Part shown: positions 8,752 to 19,869 of the stretch, in pieces
How the letters are laid out: each line of letters opens with the position of its first letter
How positions within the stretch are numbered: position 1 is the first letter of the stretch
Origin: Chytridium lagenaria
Taxonomy: Eukaryota; Chytridiomycota; Chytridiomycetes; Chytridiales; Chytridiaceae
Direction: 5' to 3'
NCBI GenBank assembly: GCA_025449115.1
Contig: JAHLKC010000091.1
Span: 1 to 64,000, forward strand
Length of the DNA: 64,000 nucleotides
Translations under genes and position numbers: made by a program
Notes under the pieces: model-generated
Seen by the model: the letters and a program-made list of their open reading frames with translations, nothing else
What the model was told of the DNA's origin: nothing
Database searches by the model: none

Positions 8752-11193
8752 ATGTCTACTACCACTTCCCTTTCTTCAACTGGCTCTTCCATTCTTCGTC
8801 CGCCGAGGTTTAAGGGCACCACTGTTGTTGAGTTTGATGAACACATGAGGAAAGTGCGTATTTACGCGCAATCCAAAGGTGTTGCTCATCTTTACGATGC
8901 TGGTATTGTTATTCCTCCTCCCGTTGCTCCTCCCGTCATTCCCGCTCCTGGCGATCCACCTGTTGTTCCAGCTGATCCCGCTGATTTTGAGGATTTCCGA
9001 CTCCTCATGGCTAACTGGACCGCTCGGTCTAATAGCTACCAACAAGAGCGTGCACACTTTGATCGTGAACTCACGCGTCGGGAGAAGGCTTTGCAGTCCA
9101 ACGAGGTTGCAAAGGCTATCCTTGATGAGTGTTTTCAATCCGGTGATCGAAAACGTGTTGAAGGATTGGTGAACGCTTCCGAGCAAGTAACTGCCCTTCG
9201 TCAGCTCTATACTGTTGGAAATCTGGACGGTCAGGCTGGACAGCAGTGGAACGTGCGATGGTCCCAACTCCAACTTCGTGAATCGGCTTCCCTTCAGGAG
9301 ATCATCACTTACCTGGAGTCAGTCATTGACTTAGTGGAAGCTCACGAGCGGATCTACGCGACCGACACCGACAAACGGCAAATGCTCGATCTTCTTGTCG
9401 CCAAGTTCACCCATAACACTCCATCAGTCCCTGAATTCACTGGCCTTGCCGTCAAGGTCAATGATGGTGGCTCGGCATCCTTCCTTCCTGCTCTCGCTGA
9501 GGGTGCTCCGGCACCTGCTAACTACTACACCCAAGGTGTGGACCAGTTTAAGACGAAAGTGCAAACAGCTTTGAAGCAACTTGAAGCCAATGCATCTTTG
9601 TCTGAAAACCACGTCCTTAACGCCAGGGCTCGTAAAGCAAAAGTTGAGAGCAAGAACAGGAAAACGCCGAAGTCATCGCTGCGGGAGATCAAGCACTGCA
9701 CCATCCACGGTGAATGCTTTCATGATGATCGCGAGTGTCGCGCCCAAAAGGGTTCTAAACAGAACTCCAAGGGTCGGGTGACAAAGCAGAAGAAGCAGCA
9801 TAACACGCCAACGTCAAAGTCTCATTGTGGAATCTGCAAGAAGGAGCATAAGGCTGAGGACTGCCCTGTTCTCAAGTCGATCATCGCCGACGCCAAGCAA
9901 GCAAAGACAAGATCCGACGCAATGGAGGTGGACGACAACAATACAACCAAACCGACAGCCACCAAGGCCAAGACAAAAGCCAATCACGTTGAGATTCCCC
10001 TCAGCAATGATGACATCACGGCAATCGTCAAACGGCACTTCAAAGGCAATCGCGTTCGGCATCAACAGTCTATTGAGACCATTCCAAGTGAGGTAAACGA
10101 TCAGATCGTTGCTGAACTTAAGGCTCATAAGGCTCTTAACGTCAAAGTCGGATCTCTCATTGACTCAGGTGCATCCACTTGGATGACACCGGATGAGAAC
10201 CTCTTTGAACGACTCCACTATCTTCCCGCAGACAGTGAAGGCAAGGTCTACCTTGCAGATGATAGAACCGTACCTGTCCGCGGGTATGGGGATATTGTCT
10301 ACACGTTTGGTGATCATCAACGCGTCATCAAAAACGTTCTCTTTGTTCCTGACCTTGCAGAACCACTCTGCTCTGTCCTTGGGATGATTGAGGGATCCCA
10401 GGATCTTATCGTCTTCTCCGCCGACGAGGTATACTTATATCTTAACAGAAAAGGCAGGAGTATCAATATCGGCCGCCGTGTTGGTGACCTTTATCACCTA
10501 CTCTCATCATACTCCACGGCTCCGGCTCCGATGGATACAACGGTTGAAGCCCACCGAGCATCTTCAACCGTCATGGACGCTTCTCAGCCCATTCACCCTT
10601 CGTCTGACCAGGACTTCGATCTCGAAACCTGGATTGAGTGTTGCAACACTACAGACGCGGAAGGTCACAGTACTGGTCCCTTTGGGGAACCAGTCAGTAC
10701 CGACGCAAGTGACGCTGAACTTATTGACTTTGATGTAAGTTTAGTCAAACCGATTATAGTCGCTCACACTAATCGTACTTCTACAGCTGGACTTCTAGAA
10801 AGAAGAACAGACGCGTTCATAAAGGAGATCGTTTTACTGCACAAACGATTTGGACACGTTCATCCCCGAATTATCATTCGAACGATGACTCATGTAGATG
10901 CACAGTTAAATAAACTGCATTTTGACGCACAAACCATTGATTTCATTAACTCCTCAATTATTGAAAACTGTTTAATCTGCGCTCAAAACAAAGCCGTCCA
11001 GCGTCCAATATACGCGACGACGCATCCAGCACCACGGAAACTTTTCCGACTTCACGCTGATACAGTACCTCTACCGTGTCAAAGCATACAACGTGAACAT
11101 TACTGGATACCTTTCGTTGACGAATACACGCGCTTCATAAACATCCGCTTTGTGAAGGATAAGTCGCAATCGTCTCCCTCACAATTTCGATGA
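8752..11193 (+). CDS. Copia Gag-protease-integrase N-terminal part
   Basis: The 813-residue frame starts 30 bp after the LTR. An N-terminal Gag domain (FKGTTVVEFDEHMRKVRIYA) is followed by a CHHC-type knuckle near residue 320 and a classic CX2CX3HX4C knuckle (CGICKKEHKAEDC) near 359-371. The aspartic protease motif DSGAS is near residue 470. The integrase zinc-binding part has HKRFGHVH and CLICAQNK (about 695-750), then LHADTVPL with the first catalytic Asp near 767. The frame ends early by a frame change close to 11185; integrase continues in the next frame, which overlaps by 4 nt. The products would form the particle, cut the polyprotein and integrate the cDNA. Confidence 0.9.
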   Translation: MSTTTSLSSTGSSILRPPRFKGTTVVEFDEHMRKVRIYAQSKGVAHLYDAGIVIPPPVAPPVIPAPGDPPVVPADPADFEDFRLLMANWTARSNSYQQERAHFDRELTRREKALQSNEVAKAILDECFQSGDRKRVEGLVNASEQVTALRQLYTVGNLDGQAGQQWNVRWSQLQLRESASLQEIITYLESVIDLVEAHERIYATDTDKRQMLDLLVAKFTHNTPSVPEFTGLAVKVNDGGSASFLPALAEGAPAPANYYTQGVDQFKTKVQTALKQLEANASLSENHVLNARARKAKVESKNRKTPKSSLREIKHCTIHGECFHDDRECRAQKGSKQNSKGRVTKQKKQHNTPTSKSHCGICKKEHKAEDCPVLKSIIADAKQAKTRSDAMEVDDNNTTKPTATKAKTKANHVEIPLSNDDITAIVKRHFKGNRVRHQQSIETIPSEVNDQIVAELKAHKALNVKVGSLIDSGASTWMTPDENLFERLHYLPADSEGKVYLADDRTVPVRGYGDIVYTFGDHQRVIKNVLFVPDLAEPLCSVLGMIEGSQDLIVFSADEVYLYLNRKGRSINIGRRVGDLYHLLSSYSTAPAPMDTTVEAHRASSTVMDASQPIHPSSDQDFDLETWIECCNTTDAEGHSTGPFGEPVSTDASDAELIDFDVSLVKPIIVAHTNRTSTAGLLERRTDAFIKEIVLLHKRFGHVHPRIIIRTMTHVDAQLNKLHFDAQTIDFINSSIIENCLICAQNKAVQRPIYATTHPAPRKLFRLHADTVPLPCQSIQREHYWIPFVDEYTRFINIRFVKDKSQSSPSQFR

Positions 11194-11621
11194 TCTGTCA
11201 ATTAGAGAATGAATCAGGAGAACACGTCGCTGAACTCCGAACCGATTCTGGTGAAATCCTCACGAATACTCTTCGTGATTTCTGCTCTAACAAACTTCCA
11301 CCTATATCTGTTGTTCCATCACCACCCTATTCGAAAGAATTTAACGGGTTAGCTGAACGATCAATTAGAAGTTTGAAAATCATCGCCTCATGTATGCTTA
11401 CACAGGCAAAGCTGCCTATGTCATTATACTCGTATGCACTAGAGTATGGTGCATTAACGAAGAACGTCCTATGGCATTCAACCATTAAGGATATTCCATA
11501 CCGACGATTTCTCAATCGTCAACCAGATTTATCAAAAATCCATGCCTTCGGCACTCTTGTTAGCATATACTTGTTTAAGGAACAGCGCCGCGCGTTAAAA
11601 CAAATGCTAAAACAGAGTTAG
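11190..11621 (+). CDS. Copia integrase core, continuation in another frame
   Basis: This 143-residue frame continues the integrase of the preceding frame. LRTDSGEI carries the second catalytic Asp, and EFNGLAERSIRSLK carries the Glu of the D,D-35-E triad, followed by the copia-type helix region. The frame opens with a Met that is probably internal. It loses register near 11600; the segment up to about 11690, which continues ELGLFLGYEG, is in a third frame. Two indels are enough to reconnect it with the frames on either side. Confidence 0.85.
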   Translation: MICQLENESGEHVAELRTDSGEILTNTLRDFCSNKLPPISVVPSPPYSKEFNGLAERSIRSLKIIASCMLTQAKLPMSLYSYALEYGALTKNVLWHSTIKDIPYRRFLNRQPDLSKIHAFGTLVSIYLFKEQRRALKQMLKQS

Positions 11622-11724
11622 GATTATTTCTGGGGTATGAAGGACAATCAATGAAAATTGTAACTGTCTATAATTACCGGACCCGACGCGTCCAAATTAT
11701 TATCACGTCTACTTTCATAAAGAC

Positions 11725-13944
11725 GTGTTTCTTGGTTATCAACCTAGCCAGAAAACCCTCGAACAAGCATTGTTCACGTATCCTCTGAAATCTCTACATG
11801 CACCAGACGCAGAAAGAGAAAGAACACCATCTCGGGAATCACCTGATGAGGATACAATGCTAGACACTTCCATTCCACTAACGGAAGTAGATGATGACGA
11901 CGAAACTGAATACACGATCACCTTTGATCCAGTTACGTTAATCATACCGTCAGCTAGCGAACATCAACCGTCACCTGAACCAAGTTCAGACAGCATCGCG
12001 GGACCTTCCTTCAGTCCTCTTTCCGTTAATAACGAAGATGCAGACTCTCATCAGACAGAGGAGCATATGGATGATGAACTCAACGAAGGGATTGAACCCC
12101 CAGAGAGTCCAGAACCGTCATCTGATTCCGAAAGCGATGATGGAGTATACACGCGGACTCGATCTATGGCGCCTGCGCCAGAATGGTCCAAAATACTCCA
12201 GATCACTTTTGAGAATGAAGAAGCACATAGAGTGCGTCAATCCTCCGCGGCACACATAGTCTTCCCGACTCCAGCTCCAAGCTCCGTTCCACCTGAACGG
12301 ATTCCAATGTCAGCTATCAAACCTCTCCCACTTACCGTGGAAGAAGCTATGTCTCGGCCTGATGAAGCCAAATACTGGTATGCCGCAATGCTTCGAGAGT
12401 ACAATGAGCTCAAAGACAGAGGAACATGGGAAGAAGTGGTCTTACCCGACAACGCACATCTTATCGATGGTCGTTGGGTCTTTGATCACAAGTTCGACCA
12501 AGAAGGCTACTTGATCCGTTTCAAAGCCCGATGGGTCGCTCGGGGTTTTAGCCAAATTCCGAACGTAGAATACACCGAAGTCTACTCCCCAGTAGCAAAC
12601 TCAAAGACTATCCGTTTCTTCTTAGCACTTGGGGTTTTACTCAATCTGTTTATCTATCAGATAGATATCACAGGTGCATACCTCAACGGAACCTTACACG
12701 AGCTTAATTACTTAATTATGCCTCATGGTTTCGAGCGATTCACAGAAGACGGAACTCCTTATGTCTGCAAGCTTATTCAAGCTCTTTACGGTTTACACCA
12801 ATCAGGAAGAGAGTGGTACAATACTCTTAAACAATGGTATTCAGAAAACGGTTTTACTATCAATCGTGCTGATGTCTGCCATTTCCTGAAGTATTTTGAG
12901 GAATTCGATTGTTTAGTCCATACTATTCAATATGTCGATGACATCATTATACTCGCTGAACGCGAATCAGCTATCAAACAATTCATTGCACGCGCCGATG
13001 AAAGGTTTAAAGTTGGTTCCTCAGGCGCGGTGGACTGGATAACCAAAATCCAAGTCATTCGTAAAGATAACGGTACTTTTATTTGCCAACAGTTCTACAC
13101 TCGGCATTTATTAGAATCATGCGGCTTATGGGAAACCGGTGTTACGGCTAAGCCAACCCCTATGGCTGTCAACTGGAAACATGATCCAGATGCTAAGCCA
13201 CTCACACCAGATGGCCAAACACAGTATCGATCACTATTACAACGTATCGCGTATCTTGCACAGAAAACGCGACCTGATCTTGCGTTTGTAATAAGCAAAC
13301 TCGGCCAATATCAGGCCAAACCCAATGAACACGACTTCGCTGCGGTTATACGAGTTTTACGCTATCTCATCGGTACTTATGACATGGGTCTTTTCTACAC
13401 AAAAGCTCATACAAAGACAATCTCACGATTGCAAAACGGCGAACACGTTATCACAAGTCTCACTGAAGTTCCCATCTGTTATGCAGACGCAAGTCATGCC
13501 TGCGAAGATGACTTCAGATCACGTACCGGTTACGTTGTTTTATTCGGTGGAGCCGCCATCTCCTGGCAATCCAAAAAGCAAACAGTTGTAGCTCAATCCT
13601 CGAGTGAAGCTGAACTTATCGCTTTAAACGAAGCTACACGCGAAATGATTTGGTATCAAAACTTGATGACAGAATCTCGTCTGACACATCCCGGTGTGTC
13701 CGTGATTTATCAAGATAACGATTCTACCATAGACATCGCGAAAAACCCGCTTCATCACCACCGTGTTAAACACATCAACGTTAAACACCGCTACATTAAC
13801 CAGCAAATCGACGAAAAGCGAATTGAACTCTGGTACTGTTGGTCAGAAAACATGATCGCGGATCTTTTCACAAAGCCGCTCAACGCGTCAACACACGCTA
13901 GACATTGTAAAAGCATGGGTTTGTTCCGACAAGCCGAACTTTAA
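11725..13944 (+). CDS. Copia reverse transcriptase and RNase H
   Basis: The 739-residue frame begins with an acidic Ser/Pro/Asp/Glu-rich linker (to about 200). The reverse transcriptase domain starts near 250 with the family signature FKARWVARGFSQ, then QIDITGAYLNG with the first catalytic Asp and YVDDIIIL (about 402) with the active-site pair. RNase H follows with CYADASHA near 582 and QSSSEAELIAL near 625. It ends 33 bp before the right LTR, as expected. Reverse transcriptase copies the element RNA into cDNA, and RNase H removes the template. All catalytic residues I can check are present. Confidence 0.93.
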   Translation: MFLGYQPSQKTLEQALFTYPLKSLHAPDAERERTPSRESPDEDTMLDTSIPLTEVDDDDETEYTITFDPVTLIIPSASEHQPSPEPSSDSIAGPSFSPLSVNNEDADSHQTEEHMDDELNEGIEPPESPEPSSDSESDDGVYTRTRSMAPAPEWSKILQITFENEEAHRVRQSSAAHIVFPTPAPSSVPPERIPMSAIKPLPLTVEEAMSRPDEAKYWYAAMLREYNELKDRGTWEEVVLPDNAHLIDGRWVFDHKFDQEGYLIRFKARWVARGFSQIPNVEYTEVYSPVANSKTIRFFLALGVLLNLFIYQIDITGAYLNGTLHELNYLIMPHGFERFTEDGTPYVCKLIQALYGLHQSGREWYNTLKQWYSENGFTINRADVCHFLKYFEEFDCLVHTIQYVDDIIILAERESAIKQFIARADERFKVGSSGAVDWITKIQVIRKDNGTFICQQFYTRHLLESCGLWETGVTAKPTPMAVNWKHDPDAKPLTPDGQTQYRSLLQRIAYLAQKTRPDLAFVISKLGQYQAKPNEHDFAAVIRVLRYLIGTYDMGLFYTKAHTKTISRLQNGEHVITSLTEVPICYADASHACEDDFRSRTGYVVLFGGAAISWQSKKQTVVAQSSSEAELIALNEATREMIWYQNLMTESRLTHPGVSVIYQDNDSTIDIAKNPLHHHRVKHINVKHRYINQQIDEKRIELWYCWSENMIADLFTKPLNASTHARHCKSMGLFRQAEL

Positions 13945-13965
13945 TAGAGCCGCAGTTTTCTTAAA

Positions 13966-13976
13966 TTGCGGGGGAG
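13966..13976 (+). other. Polypurine tract of the copia element
   Basis: TTGCGGGGGAG lies directly before the TG of the right LTR. It is the purine run used to prime plus-strand DNA synthesis in LTR elements. Confidence 0.75.
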
Positions 13977-14561
13977 TGTTAAATCCTGTTCATACGCAAC
14001 CAATTTAATAAACTGCTTTACTTAAGTCGTCATGTTTAAATGTTTATTGATTTGGTTAGATGAAAATTTTCACGCCATTTGGCGTAAGTTTTCTAAAGAC
14101 ACGCTAATCATCTCTGCTACTTAACATCACATATTATGATTTGGGCCCAACTTACACTAACTATCGTTGCAAAATAATCATCAACCTCGGTGATATCCAC
14201 CGAACTAAGGGTTGTAGTTTTGCAAGGGTATGTTAGTGTAAGTGAGGAAATCATATTATCTGCATGAAAGTCATAGTTAAAAGAACTTAGCAAAAATCAG
14301 AAATTTCTGGTTACACAAACATTATTTTGACCGTAAATTAATTTGTCACTTAAAGGGTGATATTCCCTTCAACGCGAAGGAGATAAAATGACCTTAGAAG
14401 GAAAGAACTTGCACAGTTCCCCTTTCAACGAGACTTCCTGTTTAAGCACAAACAGCACACTGTTGCCTATAAAACGGCCAGGTGATTTCTTGTTCAATCC
14501 AAGATTTTCACTACTATTTTATTCCTCTCCTCACTTACACTGACGTTCCCACTCTGGGACA
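13977..14561 (+). repeat. Right (3') LTR of the copia element
   Basis: It is nearly identical to 8139-8722. Differences seen by reading are a 1-nt gap at AACTATCAC/AACATCAC, one extra G before ACCTTAGAAG, one A fewer in the TATA box, one C/T change near its 3' part, and differing last bases (CTCTGGGACA). Confidence 0.9.
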
Positions 14562-14565
14562 ATAC

Positions 14566-15340
14566 TTGGGGGGGAAAGTGATCCTTTTTTATAGTCATTT
14601 TCAATAACAGTCCTCTGGGAACTTGAAATGCACTTCTCACTCATATGCTGAGAATTAATGGTACATTTCCATATAACGCCTTTTAGTGGCGCTTCTCAGC
14701 TTCTGTCGCTTCTCACAGTGGCTGTAAAATATGCTGACATAGGTCCTTACACATGGATAAACATGTGTAAGAGCCCAAGGGTCTGCCGCAGGGTCTATCC
14801 CAGGGTTCAGTAGACACCGGAGAGACGCCCCAGGATTCAGGACCCTGGGGAGGTGATTCATGGTGTTGGAGTAACGTCCCCAGCTTTCAGGACCCTGGGG
14901 AGCCGGACTCTGACGCAATGACCCAAGGGTGAGGGACCTTGGGGTGTAACAATGATAAAATGATAAAGTGTTAAGACCTTATGTGCGGAACATAATCACG
15001 CGGGCTCGGAGATGAGATCTATATGTATACATTCTCGTTGTTTAGTTAACTTGATCTATTAACATACCGCAGCGTAGTAAAACTGCAACTCTTAGTCATT
15101 TGGCGTACCGCAATAACAAGAAGATTTTGAGTTTTGCTACAGCGTTAAAGCTGATATGTGATCATGTTAAATAAGAATCAAATGTGCATATAGATCTGTA
15201 ACGTGCGACGTAAAGGTCATCTCTCTGGTTCAGTCGGATGAATATGCTCAACGGATGAACATCACAGATCGCAAAGTAAGAGTTTATTGACTTATTATAA
15301 CGATACAACAGAGATTCAACACCATTTAACCTCATTTTGG
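14566..15340. other. Non-coding stretch with short hairpin repeats
   Basis: No gene is seen. A G/C-rich part at 14815-14940 holds two copies of CAGGACCCTGGGGAG, each forming a small hairpin with an upstream CCCCAG, and a third diverged copy (GGGACCTTGGGG). This interval separates the copia element from the rest of the gypsy integrase, so it may be a further insertion in it. Confidence 0.5.
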
Positions 15341-15343
15341 GCC

Positions 15344-15980
15344 ACTTTGGGAATGAGATTTCGGACTATTCAATTACAGAACTTAAACTTTTGGATCCTG
15401 ACGAATTACAGTATCGCTACGACACAATGCATGAAGTGGTTTACCTGGCCATATACGACCGCATCGTCCAGCACCGCGTCAAAGCTGATGCATATCGCAC
15501 ATGAACAGTCAACGTTAAACACGACCCATTTCCTGTAGGGTGCTTCGTTATGATCCGTCCGGACGGCGCGCATCCAAACAAGAACCTCAACGGCCGGGAA
15601 GGCCCATACAAAGTTCTTTGTCGCACTTCAGGCAAAACTTATGAGCTCATGGATCACGACGGCAAGTTGTTACTGAGGAAGTATGCGGCATCGCAATTGA
15701 AGTTGGTATCTGCAGATATTGTCAGTCAGTTTTGTTTGAGGTCGAACAAACAAACGAATTCGGGGAAAGCCGTTTATTTTCTACGCTGCTGGAAGAGGTT
15801 AGGGCCTTAGGCAATACCGAACCCCACCTTGGCCATGCGTGCTTCATTACCACTACAAAGCCAAGAGCATGTGGATCATGATCATTGGCGGCGTGATATA
15901 TCTTATATAATAGCAAACGAGCCAGGACCTCCGTATGAACGACTCCGTTCACTTGCGTATCTTTTGGGAGACTCGTAAGT
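15344..15980 (+). pseudogene. Ty3/gypsy integrase C-terminal part, decayed
   Basis: Reading frame pieces give SITELKLLDPDELQYRYD, then DRIVQHRVKADAYR, then a stop codon. A 60-residue segment follows with VGCFVMIRPDG and GREGPYKVL, the GPY/F module that ends many Ty3/gypsy integrases. Further fragments up to about 15980 look like the tail of the same polyprotein. It is in the same orientation as the integrase core at 7662-8138 and is separated from it by the copia insertion. Stops and frame changes mark it as dead. Confidence 0.7.
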
Positions 15981-16039
15981 ACTTCCGAATTTAAAAAAAG
16001 GGGACTAAATACTTTATTTAAAGTCTTCATCATTCTTCA

Positions 16040-16487
16040 GATGAAGGAGAAATCCTTAATACTTTTAAACCTATGAGCGAAGAAGCCGTTTAAGGCTTTC
16101 AATCTGTCTGTTCTATCTATTCGAAGTATGGTGCCCGCACCGCCGCCACCATCATGGCACTACTTCTCACCACAACACCTCCCCGATACAACTAGTCGTC
16201 ATGCCGGGGTTCCCTCGCGACTGAAAATATTTTAATTCGATCTGCCATATCTCTTGGCCGGAGTCCTGGTTGATGTTCTCCGTTTACCTTGACTGCAGGT
16301 TTTGAGAGCTGGTGGATTATGCAAGAGGATTGGAGGAGCTTTGTGAGCTTCCTGTTTCGCCGCTGGCACTCTTCCACCTTGCCTTGACTACGTCTTCAGT
16401 CGCATGCCTAGAATTTTTTTGTTCAACCGGGCATTTTCGTCACAGATGAAAGCTTTAGTGAGGGAAGAAGGTCGTGGATATGGATAA
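16040..16487 (+). pseudogene. Copy 0 of the membrane protein family, 3' fragment
   Basis: Broken frames reproduce the C-terminal third of the family seen in the four genes downstream. The start PMSEEAV-stop-GFQS matches PISEEATYGFQS of the next copy. AATIMALLLTTTPP matches its transmembrane segment, and the end PGIFVTDESFSEGRRSW matches the conserved end PGIFKRDECFREGRRSW. Stop codons and gaps occur between the pieces, and no N-terminal part is found upstream, where the gypsy remnant begins. It is a truncated pseudogene. Confidence 0.65.
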
Positions 16488-17069
16488 GTGGCTCAACTTG
16501 ATACTTTAATATTATTGCTTAAAAATATATAACCAGGGGATAATGAAAGGTCCCATCGCCGTGTGGTTGCTGTTAGAAAAAAAAGCTATGTCAAGGAATA
16601 TGAAGAACGTGACGCTGTCGTGATGCTAGGAAGCCCTACAAGAAAACTCGAAGCAGTCAGCCTTATGGTGAGCCTCATCTTACTGCATCTTTGGTCTTTT
16701 ATCCATGATTTACTATGTTCACTAATTATTTTTGCTTGATCATCACCCAGCTACACCTGAATAAAAAGTAACGGCAAGAGACGTCTATGAAATAAATCTC
16801 CCGATGAAAGTAAAAGGTGTAATATATCTGGCATTGTCGCACCAAATAGAAGAGCTCTCGCCATCGGGTAGAAAACTCGAAGAGACGATGTGATCTCTCG
16901 GAGGCTTAAAATTATCCTCAGATTTGCGAGTAGTTTTATGTCGATATATCCGAAACTGTAGAATCATGCGATTGCCCAAAGGGTAAATCCTCGCCCCAAA
17001 AAAATCCTCCCCACAACGTCGACCATCCTTTCCTTTCATACTTGGGCTCATTGACCAGGCGCCACATGG

Positions 17070-19414
17070 ATGTTCCAAGACGATGCTAGGCATGTTTTTC
17101 ACCTCGCGCTCGACATTGGGAAAGCCTTTGGCGCTCAGACGATGATGATGACGGCGCTGGTGACCCTGGCCAAATACACGTCACCCTTATTCGCCGTTGA
17201 TCAAAAAGATGGCATGAACAATTCGAGGCCCTTTGCCGATGATGCCATGATGTTGGAATCGTCTTTTACTTGATCACAAGAACATTTGTGACTTCGTTCT
17301 TTGCGGTTCGGAAGATCTTGATACACCCGGTCGTTGACGTGACTCTGTTGATGTCGCTTAAATACTTGACGATATGGATTATATGGATCTTTGTCGACCA
17401 CAGCAGGCCCTTCAAGGAAGTAGTTTACAGGGTGGTTTTACCCGTATCATGGACTCCAATCTTGACAGTGCCGTTAGCCATTTGGAAATCAAACAATTCG
17501 TTCCTAATGAATGTTCGTAATTGTTTTAGACATTTCGCCTCCTACTGGACCGTAATCATGTAAACCTGTAAGATCACCTTCGTTTCACACATTTATATAT
17601 CTGTCCTTGTTATCGACGATGATTTTTTATATATACGACTATAAAGAAAGTTGCTCACTTACCTACTATTTGCCCCTATCTTAATTATCTCTATGCCATC
17701 TAGGGGGTTTGCGGTGACCTTCCTAGCATTTTCCGGGCGCGAGGACACTACGGGCGAAATCGTTATAACAGCCGCGGACATGACTATCTCCGTCGCGGTT
17801 TTTGGTGTTGGGTTTGTATTTTTGTTTTTGTTTTTCGATTTGCATAATACCTAATGAGCTCCTTCAGATTTCCCCTTCTTCGGTTTCTTTCATCCTTTTG
17901 TTGCGAAAAGTGTTGTTATATACGAAAAACAAGTCCCAAAGAACAGGATCGAAGAAATGACAGCGAACCTCACAAAGGTATAAGGAGAATTTAACTTTGC
18001 TCTTTGATTTGTATCAATGGCCTGATTTTTTCTGGGTTTTTTTTTCCCCTAATCTAGTTTATTTTTATTGCTGGGTAAGTTTGTATAGAATAGTGTCGTC
18101 ATCTAAAATTCATTTTTGTCTTTTACATATAAGTCAAGATGCGTTTTGGAACACTCTTAGCAAGGTTCTCATCATGGATGTCCGAAACAACATCGTATTT
18201 TACCTTTCTCTTGTATGCTCTCTCCTCATCACCGTCGCAGTCCGGCTACACTCTCTCTCCGCTTTTCGGAATCGTCATTTAAGTAAAAAAGTGTTCCCGG
18301 CCAAAGAACTTTCATTACAGGACGTTGACGAGGCGGTGACTCAAAAGGCTTCTGTGGAAGGCAAGAAAGTCAAGGAGGAGCTACTACCTCCGGCCGGAGA
18401 AGTTTTTAAGAGCGGAAAGATGAGAGAGATCGAGAGAAAAATGACAGAGAAATCTGCAAGGAAAGGTACTACACGAAGAATTCACGCAGACAAGCTGGTA
18501 GAGCTTGAAACCGCAAATTTGAGCTTGGCAATCGGGAGGATAGCTGAAGTCGATAGAAAATCAAGCGAGATAATTACAGGGAATGAGATAGTTAAAGATG
18601 AGTTGAAGGAAGAAGGTGAGATATATTATAAATCAAATCGCAGTCAATCTTTATTTCTTTCCGCAATATCTGATGAATCTAATCCGACATACACCGGAAG
18701 ACAACAGTAAAGAAGGCTTGCCATCATATGCAATTGGTTCCGCATCTAATGCCTCGCCAGACGCGCCGGTCCCAGCTATAAGCACCCAAAAGTGTGCAGA
18801 TATCGAAAAAGGAGCACTAATACTCGACAGCAAGAAAGACATTCTAACACAACATCTTGAATCTCTTTCCGGATTTGAAAATGTAGAAAGGTAAACTTCG
18901 CCCTGGTCCTTTCGTTACGAAGTCCTATCAGTTAGCTCATTATTTCCTCTAAATTCTTAGCCTTCAGCAATGGGGGGATGAAGACGACGAACCCTTTGTC
19001 CCTATAAGTGAAGAAGCTACCTACGGTTTCCAGTCCCTCTCCTCCATCTACTCCGATTGGGCAGCCCGCAAAGCTGCGGCCATCATTCTCCTTCTCCTAA
19101 CGTCAACGTTCCCACAATCGACTTGGACATCTTGTCGAGGATATCTTCCAGTCATAGAGCTTATTCGTCGATCCTTCGCATCCCTCGCATTAGGTGCCGT
19201 CGTTGATGCATTCTCTATAATAATTGACCAGAAATTTGGTAATATCGATTACGGAAAAGGATTGGAGGAGTTGTGCCACCTGCATATATCTTGGTCGGCA
19301 TTGAGCTATTTGGCGACGACATCTGCGTCAGTCGGGGGTTTGCTGATTTTGACGCAGCCTGGAATATTTAAGCGAGACGAGTGCTTTAGGGAGGGAAGGA
19401 GGTCGTGGGGCTGA
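17070..19414 (+). CDS. Multi-pass membrane protein family, copy A
   Basis: Homologous segments to copy B can be followed in order: AVDQKDGMNNS (17170s), VNNIKLCL-like NNSFLMNVRNCFR (17490s), GFAVTFLAFSGRED (after an acceptor at 17703), AKSVVIYEKQVPKN, then FWNTLSKVLIMDVRNN (18140). A long charged, probably disordered cytosolic loop follows, and the C-terminal helices end in PGIFKRDECFREGRRSWG (19414). Exons meet at GT-AG sites. There are apparent 1-nt frame changes near 17262 and 17895, and the first intron of copy B is missing here. The intron before the last exon (about 18895-18960) is absent in copy B. No known family is recognised; about eight hydrophobic segments suggest an integral membrane protein. 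Confidence 0.6.
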
Positions 19415-19869
19415 ACATGTAGAGAAAATACCTATGGGCGACAATACTTTATGCAAGCTCTCGTCTGGAACGAGGCTTCCTTCGTTAAGCCACATATATC
19501 TTTACATGAAAATCGTGCAGTGTCCAACACATATGACTTTAAGAACTATATACTCTCAATTGCTCTATGACTAGTGATTATATGCATAAAAATATCGTAT
19601 ATGTTTAAAATGCAGACGGATATATATATGTATTAAATTCGAGGTATGCTTTGTCCGCACTGCAGCAGCTGTAGCGCGTCTGCATTCTTTATGTGTTTAC
19701 TTATTTTAAATCCAGACTAGAGGAAGGCTGTGACGGTACCGGCGTACCCCACAAGCTCAACAAGAAAAAGAGCATTTAAGGATTTCTGCTTAACAATGTT
19801 TATGAAGCTTCCAGATTGACACGCTGATCTTCCATTAAACTTCATCGTAACTGGCGGAGCCTCGCAGAG

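Larger units (their letters stand above)
8139..14565 (+). mobile_element. Ty1/copia LTR retrotransposon, near complete, frameshifted
   Basis: Two ~585-bp LTRs in direct orientation flank a plus-strand gag-protease-integrase-reverse transcriptase-RNase H coding region in copia order, with integrase before reverse transcriptase. A polypurine tract precedes the right LTR, and a 4-bp duplication flanks the element. The LTRs differ by about one substitution and a few 1-nt indels over ~580 bp, so the insertion is recent. The polyprotein is split by frame changes near 11185, 11600 and 11690. With LTRs this similar, the breaks may be sequencing indels or a very recent loss. The element sits inside a Ty3/gypsy integrase. 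Confidence 0.93.

Noticed and set aside
14815..14940. CRISPR-like repeats
   Set aside because: There are only two good copies, the spacing is irregular, and the genome is clearly eukaryotic.
15981..16010. A/G-run as a polypurine tract of the gypsy remnant
   Set aside because: No LTR start or repeat follows it in the window, so an A-rich run is not enough.
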